DNA of 64,000 nt from Sphingomonas phyllosphaerae (GCF_029623345.1 NZ_JAPYKH010000007.1:62001-126000), one strand, 5' to 3'; counted from the stretch's first letter, positions 36,297 to 45,536 are shown. Program-made: numbers and translations. Notes: a model not told the origin generated them from the letters alone.

Positions 36297-36299
36297 TAA

Positions 36300-36316
36300 C
36301 ATGTACCCGGTATATG
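36300..36316. promoter_or_regulatory. TetR operator candidate
   Basis: CATGTACCCGGTATATG is a 17-bp palindrome with one mismatched pair, between the divergent TetR (start 36296) and monooxygenase (start 36348) genes. Length and position fit a TetR-dimer operator. Confidence 0.55.
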
Positions 36317-36347
36317 CTCGGAGTTCGTCCAGATTGAGGATGTTCCG

Positions 36348-37508
36348 ATGGTGCCGTCAACCACTTACGATATTGGGGCAGGAGCAAGTCGCCCGGAGGT
36401 CCTCATCAGTGGTGCCAGCTTCGCTGGCCTGGCCACGGCCTACGGCCTGAATTGTCTCGGCTATCGGGTCACCGTCGTGGAGGCGGCTGCGGGATTGCGG
36501 CGCGGTGGCACGCCTGTCGACATCGAAGGGGAGACGATCGCGATCCTGGAGCGGATGGGGCTCGCGGACCGCGTTCGTGCCAAGGCACTGCCGTCCCGCC
36601 GCTTCGAGTTCAAGAACGCGGACAATACAACGCTGGGTTCGATCGCGGTCAGCGGCGATCAAGCCTCTGAGACACGGTACGAGATCCATCGCGACGATCT
36701 GCTCGACATCCTGTATGGCGCGGTGGCGAACGACGTCACCCTATTGTTCGGGAGATCGATCTCGAGCCTCGACGAGCGTGCCGACGGTGTGTCCGTGACC
36801 CTGGACAACGGCGAGCGCCGCGACGTCGCGTTAATCGTGGGATGCGACGGCAACCGATCGAACACGCGGCGGCTTGTCTTCGGGGACGGAGACCAGTTCA
36901 CCCATTTCATGGGCGGGTATTTCTTCCTGAAGGTGGTGCCGGAGACCGGGCTGCTGGCCGCCGACACGACCGAGGTTTTTCGCGTGCCCCGGCGCATGGC
37001 GATGCTCAACGGCTACGACGATCGGACCGATATCGGCTTCGGCTTCCGAACCGACGCCGAGATCGCCTATGACTATCGCGATCGCGCGCAACAGCGGCGA
37101 CTGATCCAGCAGCAGTGCGGCGATCTGGGTTGGAAGGCGCCGGCCATGCTGGCGTCCGTCGCAGGTGACGATGATTTCTACTTCGACCGGATCAATCAGA
37201 TCCGGATGCCGTGCTGGTCTCGCGGGCGGGTCGTTCTGGTGGGCGACGCGGGCTACTGCGTCTCACCGCTTGCCGGCCTGGGTGGCTCGATGGCGATCAT
37301 CGGCGCCGGTCGTCTGGCGGCCGCGTTGGAGCGATATCCCGAGGATCATGCATCGGCGTTCCGTCTTTACGAGGACGAGTTGCGGCCGTTCGTCGAGCAG
37401 ATCCAGCAGCGCGCGGCGGACGAAGGCATGTCAACTATGTGTCCGGCCGACGAGGCGGAGCTTGCCCTTCGCGATCGTGAAATTGCCGCGGGTCACATGG
37501 GCTGGTGA
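36348..37508 (+). CDS. FAD-dependent aromatic-type monooxygenase
   Basis: 386 residues. FAD-binding GxGxxG-like motif ISGASFAGLATAYGL near 20-34 (a serine replaces the first glycine), acidic VVEAAAGLRRGG, the DG motif IVGCDGNRSNTRR, and the GD motif VVLVGDAGYCVSPLAGLGGS. This is the PHBH-fold group that includes TetX-like and UbiH-like hydroxylases using NAD(P)H and O2. Regulated by the divergent TetR. Substrate unknown; flavin-based drug or aromatic hydroxylation is typical. Confidence 0.9.
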   Translation: MVPSTTYDIGAGASRPEVLISGASFAGLATAYGLNCLGYRVTVVEAAAGLRRGGTPVDIEGETIAILERMGLADRVRAKALPSRRFEFKNADNTTLGSIAVSGDQASETRYEIHRDDLLDILYGAVANDVTLLFGRSISSLDERADGVSVTLDNGERRDVALIVGCDGNRSNTRRLVFGDGDQFTHFMGGYFFLKVVPETGLLAADTTEVFRVPRRMAMLNGYDDRTDIGFGFRTDAEIAYDYRDRAQQRRLIQQQCGDLGWKAPAMLASVAGDDDFYFDRINQIRMPCWSRGRVVLVGDAGYCVSPLAGLGGSMAIIGAGRLAAALERYPEDHASAFRLYEDELRPFVEQIQQRAADEGMSTMCPADEAELALRDREIAAGHMGW

Positions 37509-37560
37509 CACCAGTCAGTCGGACAGGCGGCTGCCAGGAACGCCACGAGCAGCGACTGCC

Positions 37561-37626
37561 GAGATTAACGACTGACCGAAGTTGGGAGATGAGAAAGGCG
37601 CCTGCAGTGACCGCACTTGTGTCCTC
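37561..37626 (+). repeat. Dispersed repeat family C, copy 4
   Basis: gagattaacgactgaccgaa, gttgggagatgagaaaggcg, cctgcagtgaccgcacttgt then gtcctc. Lies between the convergent monooxygenase and GGDEF-EAL genes. Confidence 0.6.
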
Positions 37627-37790
37627 GGCACGACGAGGCGAATGGTCGCAAGCGGCAAGCGACGCTCCTAGCTCATTTTTCCCCGCGATCGTAGAAGGCG
37701 CTAGGCAGTTGCGGCCTCACCACGCAAGTTCATGCCTGGCTCGACGTGCTCAGCCGATAAGAGCCGGTGCGCGCCTTCGGCAGCGAGAGC

Positions 37791-39329
37791 CTAGCCGAAG
37801 AGGAAGCCCTGACCCTGATCGCAACCGTGTGCCCAGAGCAGGTTACGCTGCGCCTGCGTCTCGACGCCCTCCGCGGTGATCTGCGCACCCAAACCACTAC
37901 CAAGCCCGATGAGGCCGCGAACGATGGCGGCGCTGCCGGCGTCGCGCTCGATGTCGTCGACAAAACTGCGGTCGATCTTGATCTTGTCGGGCTTGAAGAC
38001 GCGCAGGTGGTAGAGGCTCGAGTAGCCGGTGCCGAAATCATCTAAAGCGATGCGCACCCCCATGCCGCGAAGCTGGTCCAACGCACGCACTGCGGCGTCA
38101 AGATCGCGCACCAGGGCGCTTTCCGTGATCTCGAGCTCGAGGCGTTGCGGCAGTAGCTTGGCATCGGTCAGGATCTTGAACACGGCAACGCCGAAGAGCG
38201 GATCCTGAAGCACGATGCCGGACACATTGAACGAGAGCGTGACGTGCGCGGGCCAGGTCACTGCGTCGCGGCAGGCCTGTTCCAGGAGCAATCGGGTGAG
38301 ATCGTTGATGAGCCCGGTGTCTTCTGCGACCGCGATGAAGCGCTCCGGCCTTATCTCGCCGAGGCTTGGCGACGTCCACCGCGCCAACGCCTCGAAGCCG
38401 ATGATGCGTCCACCATCGAGCGAGACCAGCGGCTGGTAGAACGGCTGCACGCTCCGGTTGAAGATCGCAACGCGAAGCTCGCGTTCCAATGCGTCACGCT
38501 CGCGTGCCTGAGCGTCCATGCCTTCTTCAAAGAAGCGCGCCGCCGATGGCGTCCGGTGCTTCTCCTCCTTGGCGCGGTAAAGCGCCTTGTCAGCCTTGTT
38601 GCGAAGCTCTGCGGGCTCCAAGCCGTCCTGCGGCGTGAGCGAGATGCCGATCGCCACGCCAACCCGGTGCTCGGTACCGCCCGCGTTCACCGGCGCCTCC
38701 AGGGCGTCCATGACGCGTTGGGCGAGCCCGGTTGCTGCCTCAACCCCGGCGGCATGCGTCGCGAGGATGGCGAACTCGTCACCACCCAGGCGCGCCACCA
38801 TGTCGCCGCCCCTGATCATGCGTGTCAGCCGTCCGCCGACGTGCAGAAGCACCTCGTCGCCGACGCCGTGCCCGTACACGTCGTTGATGCGCTTGAAGCC
38901 GTTCAGGTCCATCATCAGGAGGATGTGCGATGAGCCGACCTTCGGAGGCGACGCCACAGCGACCTTCAATGCTTCATCGAAGGCGCGGCGGTTCGGCAGA
39001 CCTGTCAGGGCATCGTGAAGGGCGAGATTACGCGCTTCCTGCTCGGCGACAATGCGCCGTGCCGTCTCCCTTTTCGCCTCCGACAGACGGCGCAGGGCGA
39101 ATACCACGAGGCCCCCGCAGAACAAGGCAGCGATGAGCAATGCCTCGTTGGTCGTGATGTTAGGCTGCCCATCTCCCTCGTGCTCGAAGACATCCACCTC
39201 GAGGCAGTAGAAGGCGATCAAGGTCATCACGACTACGAGGACCGAGCCGTCGAGCAGCTTGAGTCTGTGCCGCATCACCGCTGCCCAAAGCCTTGCCATT
39301 CTGAACGCCTCACTCAGCAGCGTTTCCAT
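37791..39329 (-). CDS. Membrane GGDEF-EAL c-di-GMP protein
   Basis: 512 residues. Two membrane segments (LDGSVLVVVMTLIAFYCLEV and ALLIAALFCGGLVVFALRRL) flank a short periplasmic loop, followed by GGDEF (ARLGGDEFA intact) and EAL (GFEALARW, ELEITESALV, LDDFGTGYSS, KIDRSFV, AEGVET all intact). Both active sites look competent, so either domain could dominate; bifunctional or GTP-tuned activity is possible. Downstream on the same strand of an MCP and a 60-aa gene. Confidence 0.93.
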   Translation of the reverse strand: METLLSEAFRMARLWAAVMRHRLKLLDGSVLVVVMTLIAFYCLEVDVFEHEGDGQPNITTNEALLIAALFCGGLVVFALRRLSEAKRETARRIVAEQEARNLALHDALTGLPNRRAFDEALKVAVASPPKVGSSHILLMMDLNGFKRINDVYGHGVGDEVLLHVGGRLTRMIRGGDMVARLGGDEFAILATHAAGVEAATGLAQRVMDALEAPVNAGGTEHRVGVAIGISLTPQDGLEPAELRNKADKALYRAKEEKHRTPSAARFFEEGMDAQARERDALERELRVAIFNRSVQPFYQPLVSLDGGRIIGFEALARWTSPSLGEIRPERFIAVAEDTGLINDLTRLLLEQACRDAVTWPAHVTLSFNVSGIVLQDPLFGVAVFKILTDAKLLPQRLELEITESALVRDLDAAVRALDQLRGMGVRIALDDFGTGYSSLYHLRVFKPDKIKIDRSFVDDIERDAGSAAIVRGLIGLGSGLGAQITAEGVETQAQRNLLWAHGCDQGQGFLFG

Positions 39330-39339
39330 GGGTCCTTAG

Positions 39340-39522
39340 CTACTGTAATTGGGTTGCTATCTGGTTGCCCTTCTCGCTCGCCCGTCGCAGGCCGAGGGTC
39401 GCTTCGACCTGCTGCTTCAGCTCGGCAAGATCCAGCAGCAGGCACTCTGCCTGGGCAGACATCAGGAGAGCCTCGGCGGTCACCTCGGTAGGTACAGCTT
39501 CTTGGCGTCGACGCATCATCAA
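39340..39522 (-). CDS. Small protein between MCP and GGDEF-EAL genes (60 aa)
   Basis: Starts MMMRRRQEAVPTEVTAEALL (any of three ATGs) and is a single amphipathic helix-rich chain (CLLLDLAELKQQVEATLGLR) suggestive of a coiled coil. It begins three bases after the MCP stop and ends ten bases before the GGDEF-EAL start, so the three are probably cotranscribed. No family recognised; a signalling adaptor is conceivable only from position. Confidence 0.6.
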   Translation of the reverse strand: MMMRRRQEAVPTEVTAEALLMSAQAECLLLDLAELKQQVEATLGLRRASEKGNQIATQLQ

Positions 39523-39525
39523 CCC

Positions 39526-41370
39526 CTAGAAGGAGGACCAGTCATCCTGCGGTGACGCCGCAGCCGCGCTGGTCCGGCGCGCGCGCGCGCCGGCAGCCAT
39601 CCGGGCCGCCACCTGCGCGGCGCGCGCCTGGAGCTGGTGGACCGGCGACGCCGGTGATGCAGTCTCGGCTAATTTGAAGCGGCTGACCTGCCGCGCCATA
39701 TTCTCGGTCTCCTCGGCCAGGCTGCGCGCCGCCGCGGTGGCCTCCTCGACCATGGCGGCGTTCTGCTGGGTCACGCCGTCCATCTCGCTGACGGCGGTGT
39801 TGACCTGCTGGAGCCCGGTCGCCTGCTGCTCGGCGGCAGAGGCGATGTCGGACACCAGCGCGCTGATGTCACCGATCCGCCCGGTGATGCGGCTGAGCGC
39901 CTCGCCCGCCTGCGCCACCAGCGTGACGCCGGCATCGACCTGCTCGGTCGAGGCGGTGATCTTGCTCTTCACGTCCTTGGCGGCGTCGGCCGAGCGCTGC
40001 GCCAGCGCGCGCACCTCGGAGGCGACCACCGCGAAGCCCTTGCCGGCGTCACCCGCGCGCGCCGCCTCGACGCCGGCGTTGAGCGCGAGCAGGTTGGTCT
40101 GGAAGGCGATCCCGTCGATCACCGCGATGATGTCGCTGATCTCGTTGGACGAACGCTCGATGCCGTTCATCGCCTCGACCGCGCGGCGCACCACGTCGGC
40201 CGACTGTTCGGCGTCGCGGCGCGTGTCGGTCACCACGCCGTTGACCTTGGTGGCGTTGGCGGCGGTGTCGCGCACGGTCGTGGTGATCTCGTGCATCGCC
40301 GCCGCGGTCTCCTCCAGGCTGGCGGCCTGCTGCTCGGTGCGCCGCGACAGATCGTCCGACGCCTGGCGGATGTCGCTGGCGCCATTGGTGATCCCCTCGG
40401 CGCTGGCGTTGACCGCGGTGAGCGTGCCCGCGACCGACTGCATCGCGTTGTTGAAGTCGTCCTTCAGCTTGGCGAAGGGGCCGGTCAGCTCGGCGTCGAT
40501 CCGCGCGGTGAGGTCGCCGCGCGCGAGCGAGTCGAGCCCATTGCCGACGCTGTCGACGATCAGCCGCGTCTGCTCCTGCTTGGCGCGTTCGGCGGCGACG
40601 AGCTGGTCGCGGAACGCCACCAACGAGCCGGCGAGCTCACCCACTTCGTCGCGGCGGGGATCAACCGCGACATCGGCGTTGAGGTCGCCCGCGCCGAGCC
40701 GGCGCATCGTCGCGGTCATCGCGGTCAGCGGCGTGGCGATGCCGCGGATCAGCGATATCAGCATGACAATCGTCAACGCGAGCACCGCGACGGCGATGCC
40801 GATCGAAACATTGCGCGACGTCGTGTAGATCGCATTCGCCGCGGCCATGTCGCCATCCATCAGGCTGACCTGGATCGCCTTGAGCTTCCCGGCATCATCG
40901 CTCGCTTTATCGTAGACCGCCTTGCTGCGACGGAAGCTGGCAAGCGCCGCGTCGTTCTGATTGTCATGAGATAGCGTCAGCGTGGTCCTCGACTGCGCTA
41001 GATAAGTGCGCCAGTCCGCCTCGAAACGCTCGAACATGGATCGTGCGGCAGGGTTCTTGAGCGCATTGCTCAGGAAGCTCGCGTTCTTGCCGACCTCTGC
41101 CGCCTGATCTGCCGCGTCAGTCTCTGCAGCAGCGATGTCGGCAGGCGCCTCCGATAGAATGCTGTTCGCCTCCGCATTTCGGTAGTCCGACGTGGCCGTG
41201 TCGAGCGCCGCAACGGCGACCAGCTTGTCGCGTCGGTCGTGCCCGAGCAGCTCGGCTGCGCCGTTTAAGGTGCGCTGGCTGGTGATTGACGCGGCTGCCA
41301 TGAGTAGGAGCGAGCCGAGTAGGATGCCGAAGGCAAGGAGCAGCTTCGAGCTGATCTTCAGGTTCTTCAC
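39526..41370 (-). CDS. Methyl-accepting chemotaxis protein
   Basis: GTG at 41370 (VKNLKISSKLLLAFG) is the family-typical start; an upstream ATG at 41412 is possible. 614 residues: TM1 about 8-30, a helical-bundle periplasmic domain (4HB_MCP-like) to about 190, TM2 (IGIAVAVLALTIVMLISLI), HAMP domains and a signalling tip with FQTNLLALNAGVEAARAGDA and GKGFAVVASEVRALAQRSA. The C-terminal pentapeptide is not NWETF-like. No Che genes are nearby, so it must work with a distant array. Confidence 0.93.
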   Translation of the reverse strand: MKNLKISSKLLLAFGILLGSLLLMAAASITSQRTLNGAAELLGHDRRDKLVAVAALDTATSDYRNAEANSILSEAPADIAAAETDAADQAAEVGKNASFLSNALKNPAARSMFERFEADWRTYLAQSRTTLTLSHDNQNDAALASFRRSKAVYDKASDDAGKLKAIQVSLMDGDMAAANAIYTTSRNVSIGIAVAVLALTIVMLISLIRGIATPLTAMTATMRRLGAGDLNADVAVDPRRDEVGELAGSLVAFRDQLVAAERAKQEQTRLIVDSVGNGLDSLARGDLTARIDAELTGPFAKLKDDFNNAMQSVAGTLTAVNASAEGITNGASDIRQASDDLSRRTEQQAASLEETAAAMHEITTTVRDTAANATKVNGVVTDTRRDAEQSADVVRRAVEAMNGIERSSNEISDIIAVIDGIAFQTNLLALNAGVEAARAGDAGKGFAVVASEVRALAQRSADAAKDVKSKITASTEQVDAGVTLVAQAGEALSRITGRIGDISALVSDIASAAEQQATGLQQVNTAVSEMDGVTQQNAAMVEEATAAARSLAEETENMARQVSRFKLAETASPASPVHQLQARAAQVAARMAAGARARRTSAAAASPQDDWSSF

Positions 41371-41473
41371 GTGCTGACACTCTAAAAAGGTGCCAGCAAC
41401 GTAGGGCAACATATGTTAATGAGTCGCCACCGCTGACGCGCTTTGAACGTCCGCAACGCGAGTTGGGTTAGCG

Positions 41474-41902
41474 GTGTCTCCTACGAACGCCCATGGGATT
41501 GGACATGGAGCGGTGCCGCCAGCGGTCGCTCATCGCGGCGGCGCCCTCAAGATCAATGAATGTCTGGAGTGGAGAGGCGGGCAGGGCACGCGGGATGACC
41601 GGTTATGGGTCTTTGACGTCTCACGCCTTCGCCTACTCGACGACGGTATCGTTGCCGAAGTGTGCGATACTGGGCCCGGGATCCCGTCCGAGGAACGAGT
41701 AAAGGTATTCCGGCGCTTCTGTCGTCGCGACGCTAGTCGCGCGACGGAGGGCGCCGGGCTTGGCTTAGCCTTGGTGGCGGCCATTGCCACACTGCACGAG
41801 GCGAGGTGCTTCATCCCGGACAGTGACAGTGGTTTACGCGTCCGCCTCGTCTTGCCAGCGCTATCGAAATCGCTCAAGGCTGTGGCAAGTTTAATCGATT
41901 GA
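41474..41902 (+). pseudogene. Histidine kinase remnant (HATPase tail)
   Basis: Only the last part of a kinase ATPase domain is readable: DGIVAEVCDTGPGIPSEERV (G1), FCRRDASRATEGAGLGLALV (G2), then a closing strand. The H box, dimerisation helices and N box are absent; upstream codons (41474-41620) are not kinase-like. Could bind nothing useful alone. Read as a decayed gene flanked by other fragments. Confidence 0.7.
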
Positions 41903-41985
41903 CGCGTACTAGGGTTCAAACCCACTCCGGTGATTGACGCCTGCGCGGATGGCACCAGAGTGTCGCCGCTGGTTCGAGACGCGCG

Positions 41986-42040
41986 ATGCATGTACCTGAA
42001 GGCTTTGGCGTAGTGACGCCGTACATCTTCGCTGACGGGA
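41986..42040 (+). pseudogene. N-terminal scrap of a VOC/glyoxalase-fold protein
   Basis: MHVPEGFGVVTPYIFADGT matches the opening strand of PhnB-like VOC proteins ('VPEGF..VTPY'). The rest of the domain is not found, and the frame continues without resemblance into the GGDEF gene. Very short, so only suggestive. Confidence 0.35.
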
Positions 42041-42277
42041 CCTGTTACCGTAGGCTCCCCTTTTCCCAGGTTGACCTAGATCAGCATACCCACCCTCGCA
42101 AGGCGCAGGCGGTGACGACGCCATTGGGGTGCGAGGGGAGCGGCATGCTCGCCCGCGCGCTGGGCGAGAGCGGCGTCGGTAGAGCTCACGGGCTTGAGCT
42201 GCCGCCTGTTCTTAACGTGTCAGAAACCATGGCGGCCTTACGCCCGGAGCATAGCAACCTGATCTGGATCATCCGCC
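42041..42277. other. Leader of the CHASE3-GGDEF gene
   Basis: About 240 bases without a recognisable gene; the open plus frame from 41986 crosses it but has no domain. Any promoter for 42278 should be here. Confidence 0.3.
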
Positions 42278-44107
42278 GTGCTCCCATCGCTGATCTCGCG
42301 CGTGACCGCCTTGGGCATCATTGTCGGTGCAGCATTAGCCGGGCTGATCGCACTTCTGCTGCAATCGTCGCTGGAGACGCGCGAGAGTTTCGCCTGGGTG
42401 ACTCATTCGCAGCAGGTGATCGTCAACCTCGATGAGGCCCTTGCCGAACTGCGCGAGGCGGAATCGGGCCAACGCGGCTTTCTGCTGACGCAGGACCTCC
42501 GCTTCGTCGCGACGGTAGACCAGCGGCTCGCAGACGCGGCCCGTCAGTTCGGCCGGCTCGAACGACTCACGGCCGACAATGCACTCCAGCACGAGCGCGC
42601 CGTCGCGCTCAGGGAGGCGGTCGCGCGGCGCATCGCGGTGCTGCGCACGCCCCTGCTGCTGGGCCGGCGCGGCGACTTCGCGGCGGCGACGCGGATCGTC
42701 GCCGGCGGACAAGGGCGCGAGCTGATGGCCGAGGTCGATCGGCGCGCAAGCCTCCTGCTACAGCGCGAGCGCGACCTGCTGGCACAGCGCGCGGCGGACG
42801 CCGAGGCGCGGCTCGCCGGCACCAAGCGTGCGGTGATGGTCGGCGGCCCGCTCGTCGCGATGCTGCTCGCTCTTCTGGTCGCCACGGTCGCGATCGGCGT
42901 GCGTCGCCCGCTCCGTCGTGTCCTCGATGCCATGGCGGCGCTGGGGGAGGGGGAGGGGGAGAGCAGGCTCGACACGCGCACCGGCTCGCTCGAGTTCGAT
43001 CGCCTCGCCAGCGGATATAACCGCATGGCCGAGCGGCTCAGCGAGGCGCTGGGCGAGCAACGTGCCACCGATGGGCGACTGCAGGCGGCCAACGCCGACC
43101 TGCTCGCGCAGCGCGGCGCGCTGGAGACGCGTGGACACGTCATCGCCCGGCTCGGCGACATGGCGCATCGGCTGCAGGCGGCGCGCACCGACGCCGAGCT
43201 GGCGCAGATCATCGACTGTTACGTGCCACAGGTGCTGCCCGGCTTGGCGGGCGCGCTCTACGCTCACAACAATTCGCGCAACCTGCTGGTACGGCTCGCC
43301 GGCTGGGGTGAGGGCGGGGCGCTCCCCGAGAGTTTCGGCCCGGACGAATGCTGGGCGCTGCGGCTCGGCCAAGGGCATGTCGTGCTAGGCGACGGCCATG
43401 AGGTGGGGTGTCGTCACGCTGCCGACGATGCCGGCGCGTACCGCTGCGAGCCGCTGCTCGCCGGTGGCGAGGTCATCGGGCTACTGTTCTTACAGGGTGT
43501 CGTCGGCACGGAGGAAGCGTTTCGACTCAACGCGCTCGGCGAGAACATCGCGTCCGCGCTCGTCAATCATCGCCTTCAGCGCGATCTCAGGGAACAAACG
43601 GTTCGCGACGCGCTCACCGGACTGAACAACCGCCGCTACATGGAGGAGGCGCTTCAGCTGGAGATCGCGCGCGCCGCGCGCGCCGGCACGCCGCTCGCCT
43701 TCGTCATGTGCGACGTCGATCACTTCAAGCGCTTCAACGATGAGTTCGGCCATGACGCCGGCGACGCGGTGCTACAGCTCGTCGGCGCGGCGTTGCGGGA
43801 GCACTTCCGTGACGGCGATGTCGCCTGCCGCTACGGCGGCGAGGAATTCGCGATCATCGCGCCGGGGGCGACGGCAGCGGCGCTCCTGCCCCGGATCGAG
43901 CGGCTCCGCGCCGCGCTGGGCGCACTGCGGGCGCGACAGGGTGCGCAAGCGTTGGGCGCCGTCAGCCTTTCCTTCGGCGTGGCCGAGTGGGGCGCCGGCT
44001 TGGGCCGTGACAATGCGCCGCTGATCGCCAGCGCGGACACGGCACTTTACCGTGCGAAGCGGGAGGGGCGTGACCGAGCGATCGTGGCCGAGAGGTTGGC
44101 CGCCTGA
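42278..44107 (+). CDS. CHASE3-HAMP-GAF diguanylate cyclase
   Basis: 609 residues from a GTG. TM1 (ALGIIVGAALAGLIALLLQS), a CHASE3-type periplasmic domain (ELREAESGQRGFLLTQD), TM2 (GGPLVAMLLALLVATVAIG), HAMP (about 210-260), a GAF-like domain (about 290-430; LPESFGPDECWALRLGQ) and GGDEF (DALTGLNNRRYMEE, CRYGGEEFAII) with an intact GGEEF site. An RxxD inhibitory site just before GGEEF is not obvious. A membrane-bound c-di-GMP synthase sensing periplasmic and cytoplasmic cues. Confidence 0.93.
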   Translation: MLPSLISRVTALGIIVGAALAGLIALLLQSSLETRESFAWVTHSQQVIVNLDEALAELREAESGQRGFLLTQDLRFVATVDQRLADAARQFGRLERLTADNALQHERAVALREAVARRIAVLRTPLLLGRRGDFAAATRIVAGGQGRELMAEVDRRASLLLQRERDLLAQRAADAEARLAGTKRAVMVGGPLVAMLLALLVATVAIGVRRPLRRVLDAMAALGEGEGESRLDTRTGSLEFDRLASGYNRMAERLSEALGEQRATDGRLQAANADLLAQRGALETRGHVIARLGDMAHRLQAARTDAELAQIIDCYVPQVLPGLAGALYAHNNSRNLLVRLAGWGEGGALPESFGPDECWALRLGQGHVVLGDGHEVGCRHAADDAGAYRCEPLLAGGEVIGLLFLQGVVGTEEAFRLNALGENIASALVNHRLQRDLREQTVRDALTGLNNRRYMEEALQLEIARAARAGTPLAFVMCDVDHFKRFNDEFGHDAGDAVLQLVGAALREHFRDGDVACRYGGEEFAIIAPGATAAALLPRIERLRAALGALRARQGAQALGAVSLSFGVAEWGAGLGRDNAPLIASADTALYRAKREGRDRAIVAERLAA

Positions 44108-44131
44108 CCATGATCGTCGCGGGTAGCGGAT

Positions 44132-44227
44132 CTATCGCGCCTGTTTCGAGGGTAAGCCGACCGCGAACCATTCCTCGGCGCGTCCAAGTATCTCGATAGC
44201 ATCGCTGAGGAAAGGACCAGGGGGCAT
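44132..44227 (-). CDS. Possible 31-aa ORF or gene fragment
   Basis: ATG at 44227 encodes MPPGPFLSDAIEILGRAEEW and ends LPSKQAR before TAG. It has an amphipathic helix and protein-like codon use, but the size and lack of a ribosome site leave it uncertain; it may be a 3' remnant. Confidence 0.3.
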   Translation of the reverse strand: MPPGPFLSDAIEILGRAEEWFAVGLPSKQAR

Positions 44228-44295
44228 GTGGGAGAGCGTCCAGAGGGCAGGCTGTCAGGTCGACCCCCTCTGGACCGTTTCAGCGTGTAAGCTGA

Positions 44296-44559
44296 GCCGC
44301 CATTTGGAAGAAGGACACCGCCGCCATCATCGAGAACATCGAACCCGACGCTTATGGCCTTCTCATTCTCGCTCCCGAGACAGCTCTTGGCAGTGGCTGG
44401 TTAGGCGGCAACAGGGTTGTTGGTCGGGCCGCTTTACGTGACCTGCTGATCAAGGCTGCTCGTTTCAACGAAGATGAGCGGCAGCGAATGACCGTTCATC
44501 TGTCGGGTCGTGCGCTCACGCTCCGCCTCAGTGAGATCGAACGGCATCTCAGGGCGTGA
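44296..44559 (+). pseudogene. Startless 87-codon frame (likely decayed small gene)
   Basis: Stop-to-stop frame encoding IWKKDTAAIIENIEPDAYGL, then ILAPETALGSGWLGGNRVVG, ending IERHLRA. The peptide is clearly protein-like, with balanced hydrophobic and charged residues, yet there is no ATG, GTG or TTG in its first 60 codons. It is a gene that lost its start, or one using a rare ATT at 44302. No family recognised. Confidence 0.45.
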
Positions 44560-44644
44560 CACCGAACCGAGTCGGCCGTTTGGTGGCGGGCGGTGCGCCG
44601 CCGGCCGGCAGCATATGCAAGCCGGACAGCTGCGCAAAACTCCT

Positions 44645-44690
44645 CAAGGCTCGAACCCGAAGATGAACGAATGGGGTGGATGGCTCCCGC
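44645..44690 (+). repeat. Dispersed repeat family C, copy 5 (partial)
   Basis: caaggctcgaacccgaagat gaacgaatgg matches the head of copy 7 (caaggctcgagccgcgagat gaacgagcgg), then diverges. Confidence 0.5.
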
Positions 44691-44818
44691 TCACGGCATC
44701 GCGGTGCCAAGGTGCGAAGGCTGTCAGGCATTCACGAGCATATAAGAGCCACCCGTCATAGAAATTCGATCTTGCCGAGATCTGGCAATCACGACTGCTG
44801 TTAAGGCCGAAGTCCTCG

Positions 44819-44852
44819 GTTTTGGGCAGCGCTCGTGAGCGCTGCCCAAAAC
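44819..44852. terminator. Perfect 16-bp stem-loop after the stress-protein gene
   Basis: GTTTTGGGCAGCGCTC, two-base loop, then its exact complement. It starts one base after the stop of the minus-strand gene at 44854. No U-run follows, so it may be a rho-independent-like terminator or an mRNA-stabilising hairpin. Confidence 0.6.
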
Positions 44853-44853
44853 A

Positions 44854-45510
44854 TTAGAAGCTGCGATCGGTCCTCGGCACGGTTTCAATACCTGCGCCGG
44901 CGTAACGCGATCGCTCAGCTACGACCTGCTCGCGGTCGTAGGGGGGAGCGTTCTCGTCGAAGCTGGCCCACCCCTGACTCCGGTACGCGGCGCCGCGCGT
45001 GACCGCGTCGACAGAGTTGTGGCTGTGCAGCACCGCCTCGGCTTGAGCCGCAAGCTCATCAGACACGCGGGCGCTCAAGAGAGTGCCGCCACGGCGCACG
45101 CCCTCCGAGTAGACGTGCGCCTCTTCGTCCGTATGACCCGCTTCCTTCAACGCGCCAACGATCGTGCCCGTCGCCGCTCCGCCCAAGGCGCCCAGGCCGG
45201 CACCTGCGGCCGTTGCGGCAAGCCAGCCGGCCGCAACGATCGGACCGAGCCCTGGAATTGCGAGGAGGCCGAGGCCCGCTAGGAGGCCGGCGCCGCCGCC
45301 TAGAACGGCGCCTGTCGAGCTTCCACGGCTCACGTCGCCGTGATCGTTCACGCCGCCGTGGTCGTGAACGTGATGCTCGCCATGAGCGCCATCTGCATTG
45401 TTCGCGACGATGCTGAGATCTGAATGCGGTATGCCGAGCGCTTCGAGCTTCTGCACCGCGGCCTGCGCGTCAGAGTAGTTGTCGAACAGCCGTGTGATGG
45501 TCTGGGTCAT
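44854..45510 (-). CDS. General stress protein 17M-like membrane-associated protein
   Basis: 218 residues from ATG 45510 (MTQTITRLFDNYSDAQAAVQ), preferred over the long frame. N-terminal beta-alpha-beta 'general stress protein 17M-like' unit (KLEALGIPHSDLSIVANN), a His-rich segment, a glycine-rich hydrophobic stretch (LLAGLGLLAIPGLGPIVAAG) like glycine-zipper membrane helices, and a second alpha-beta unit ending GAAYRSQGW. Likely stress induced. Probably cotranscribed with the exported PepSY-like gene 26 bases upstream. Confidence 0.85.
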   Translation of the reverse strand: MTQTITRLFDNYSDAQAAVQKLEALGIPHSDLSIVANNADGAHGEHHVHDHGGVNDHGDVSRGSSTGAVLGGGAGLLAGLGLLAIPGLGPIVAAGWLAATAAGAGLGALGGAATGTIVGALKEAGHTDEEAHVYSEGVRRGGTLLSARVSDELAAQAEAVLHSHNSVDAVTRGAAYRSQGWASFDENAPPYDREQVVAERSRYAGAGIETVPRTDRSF

Positions 45511-45536
45511 AGGATCGTCCTTGAAAAGAGAAAAGG

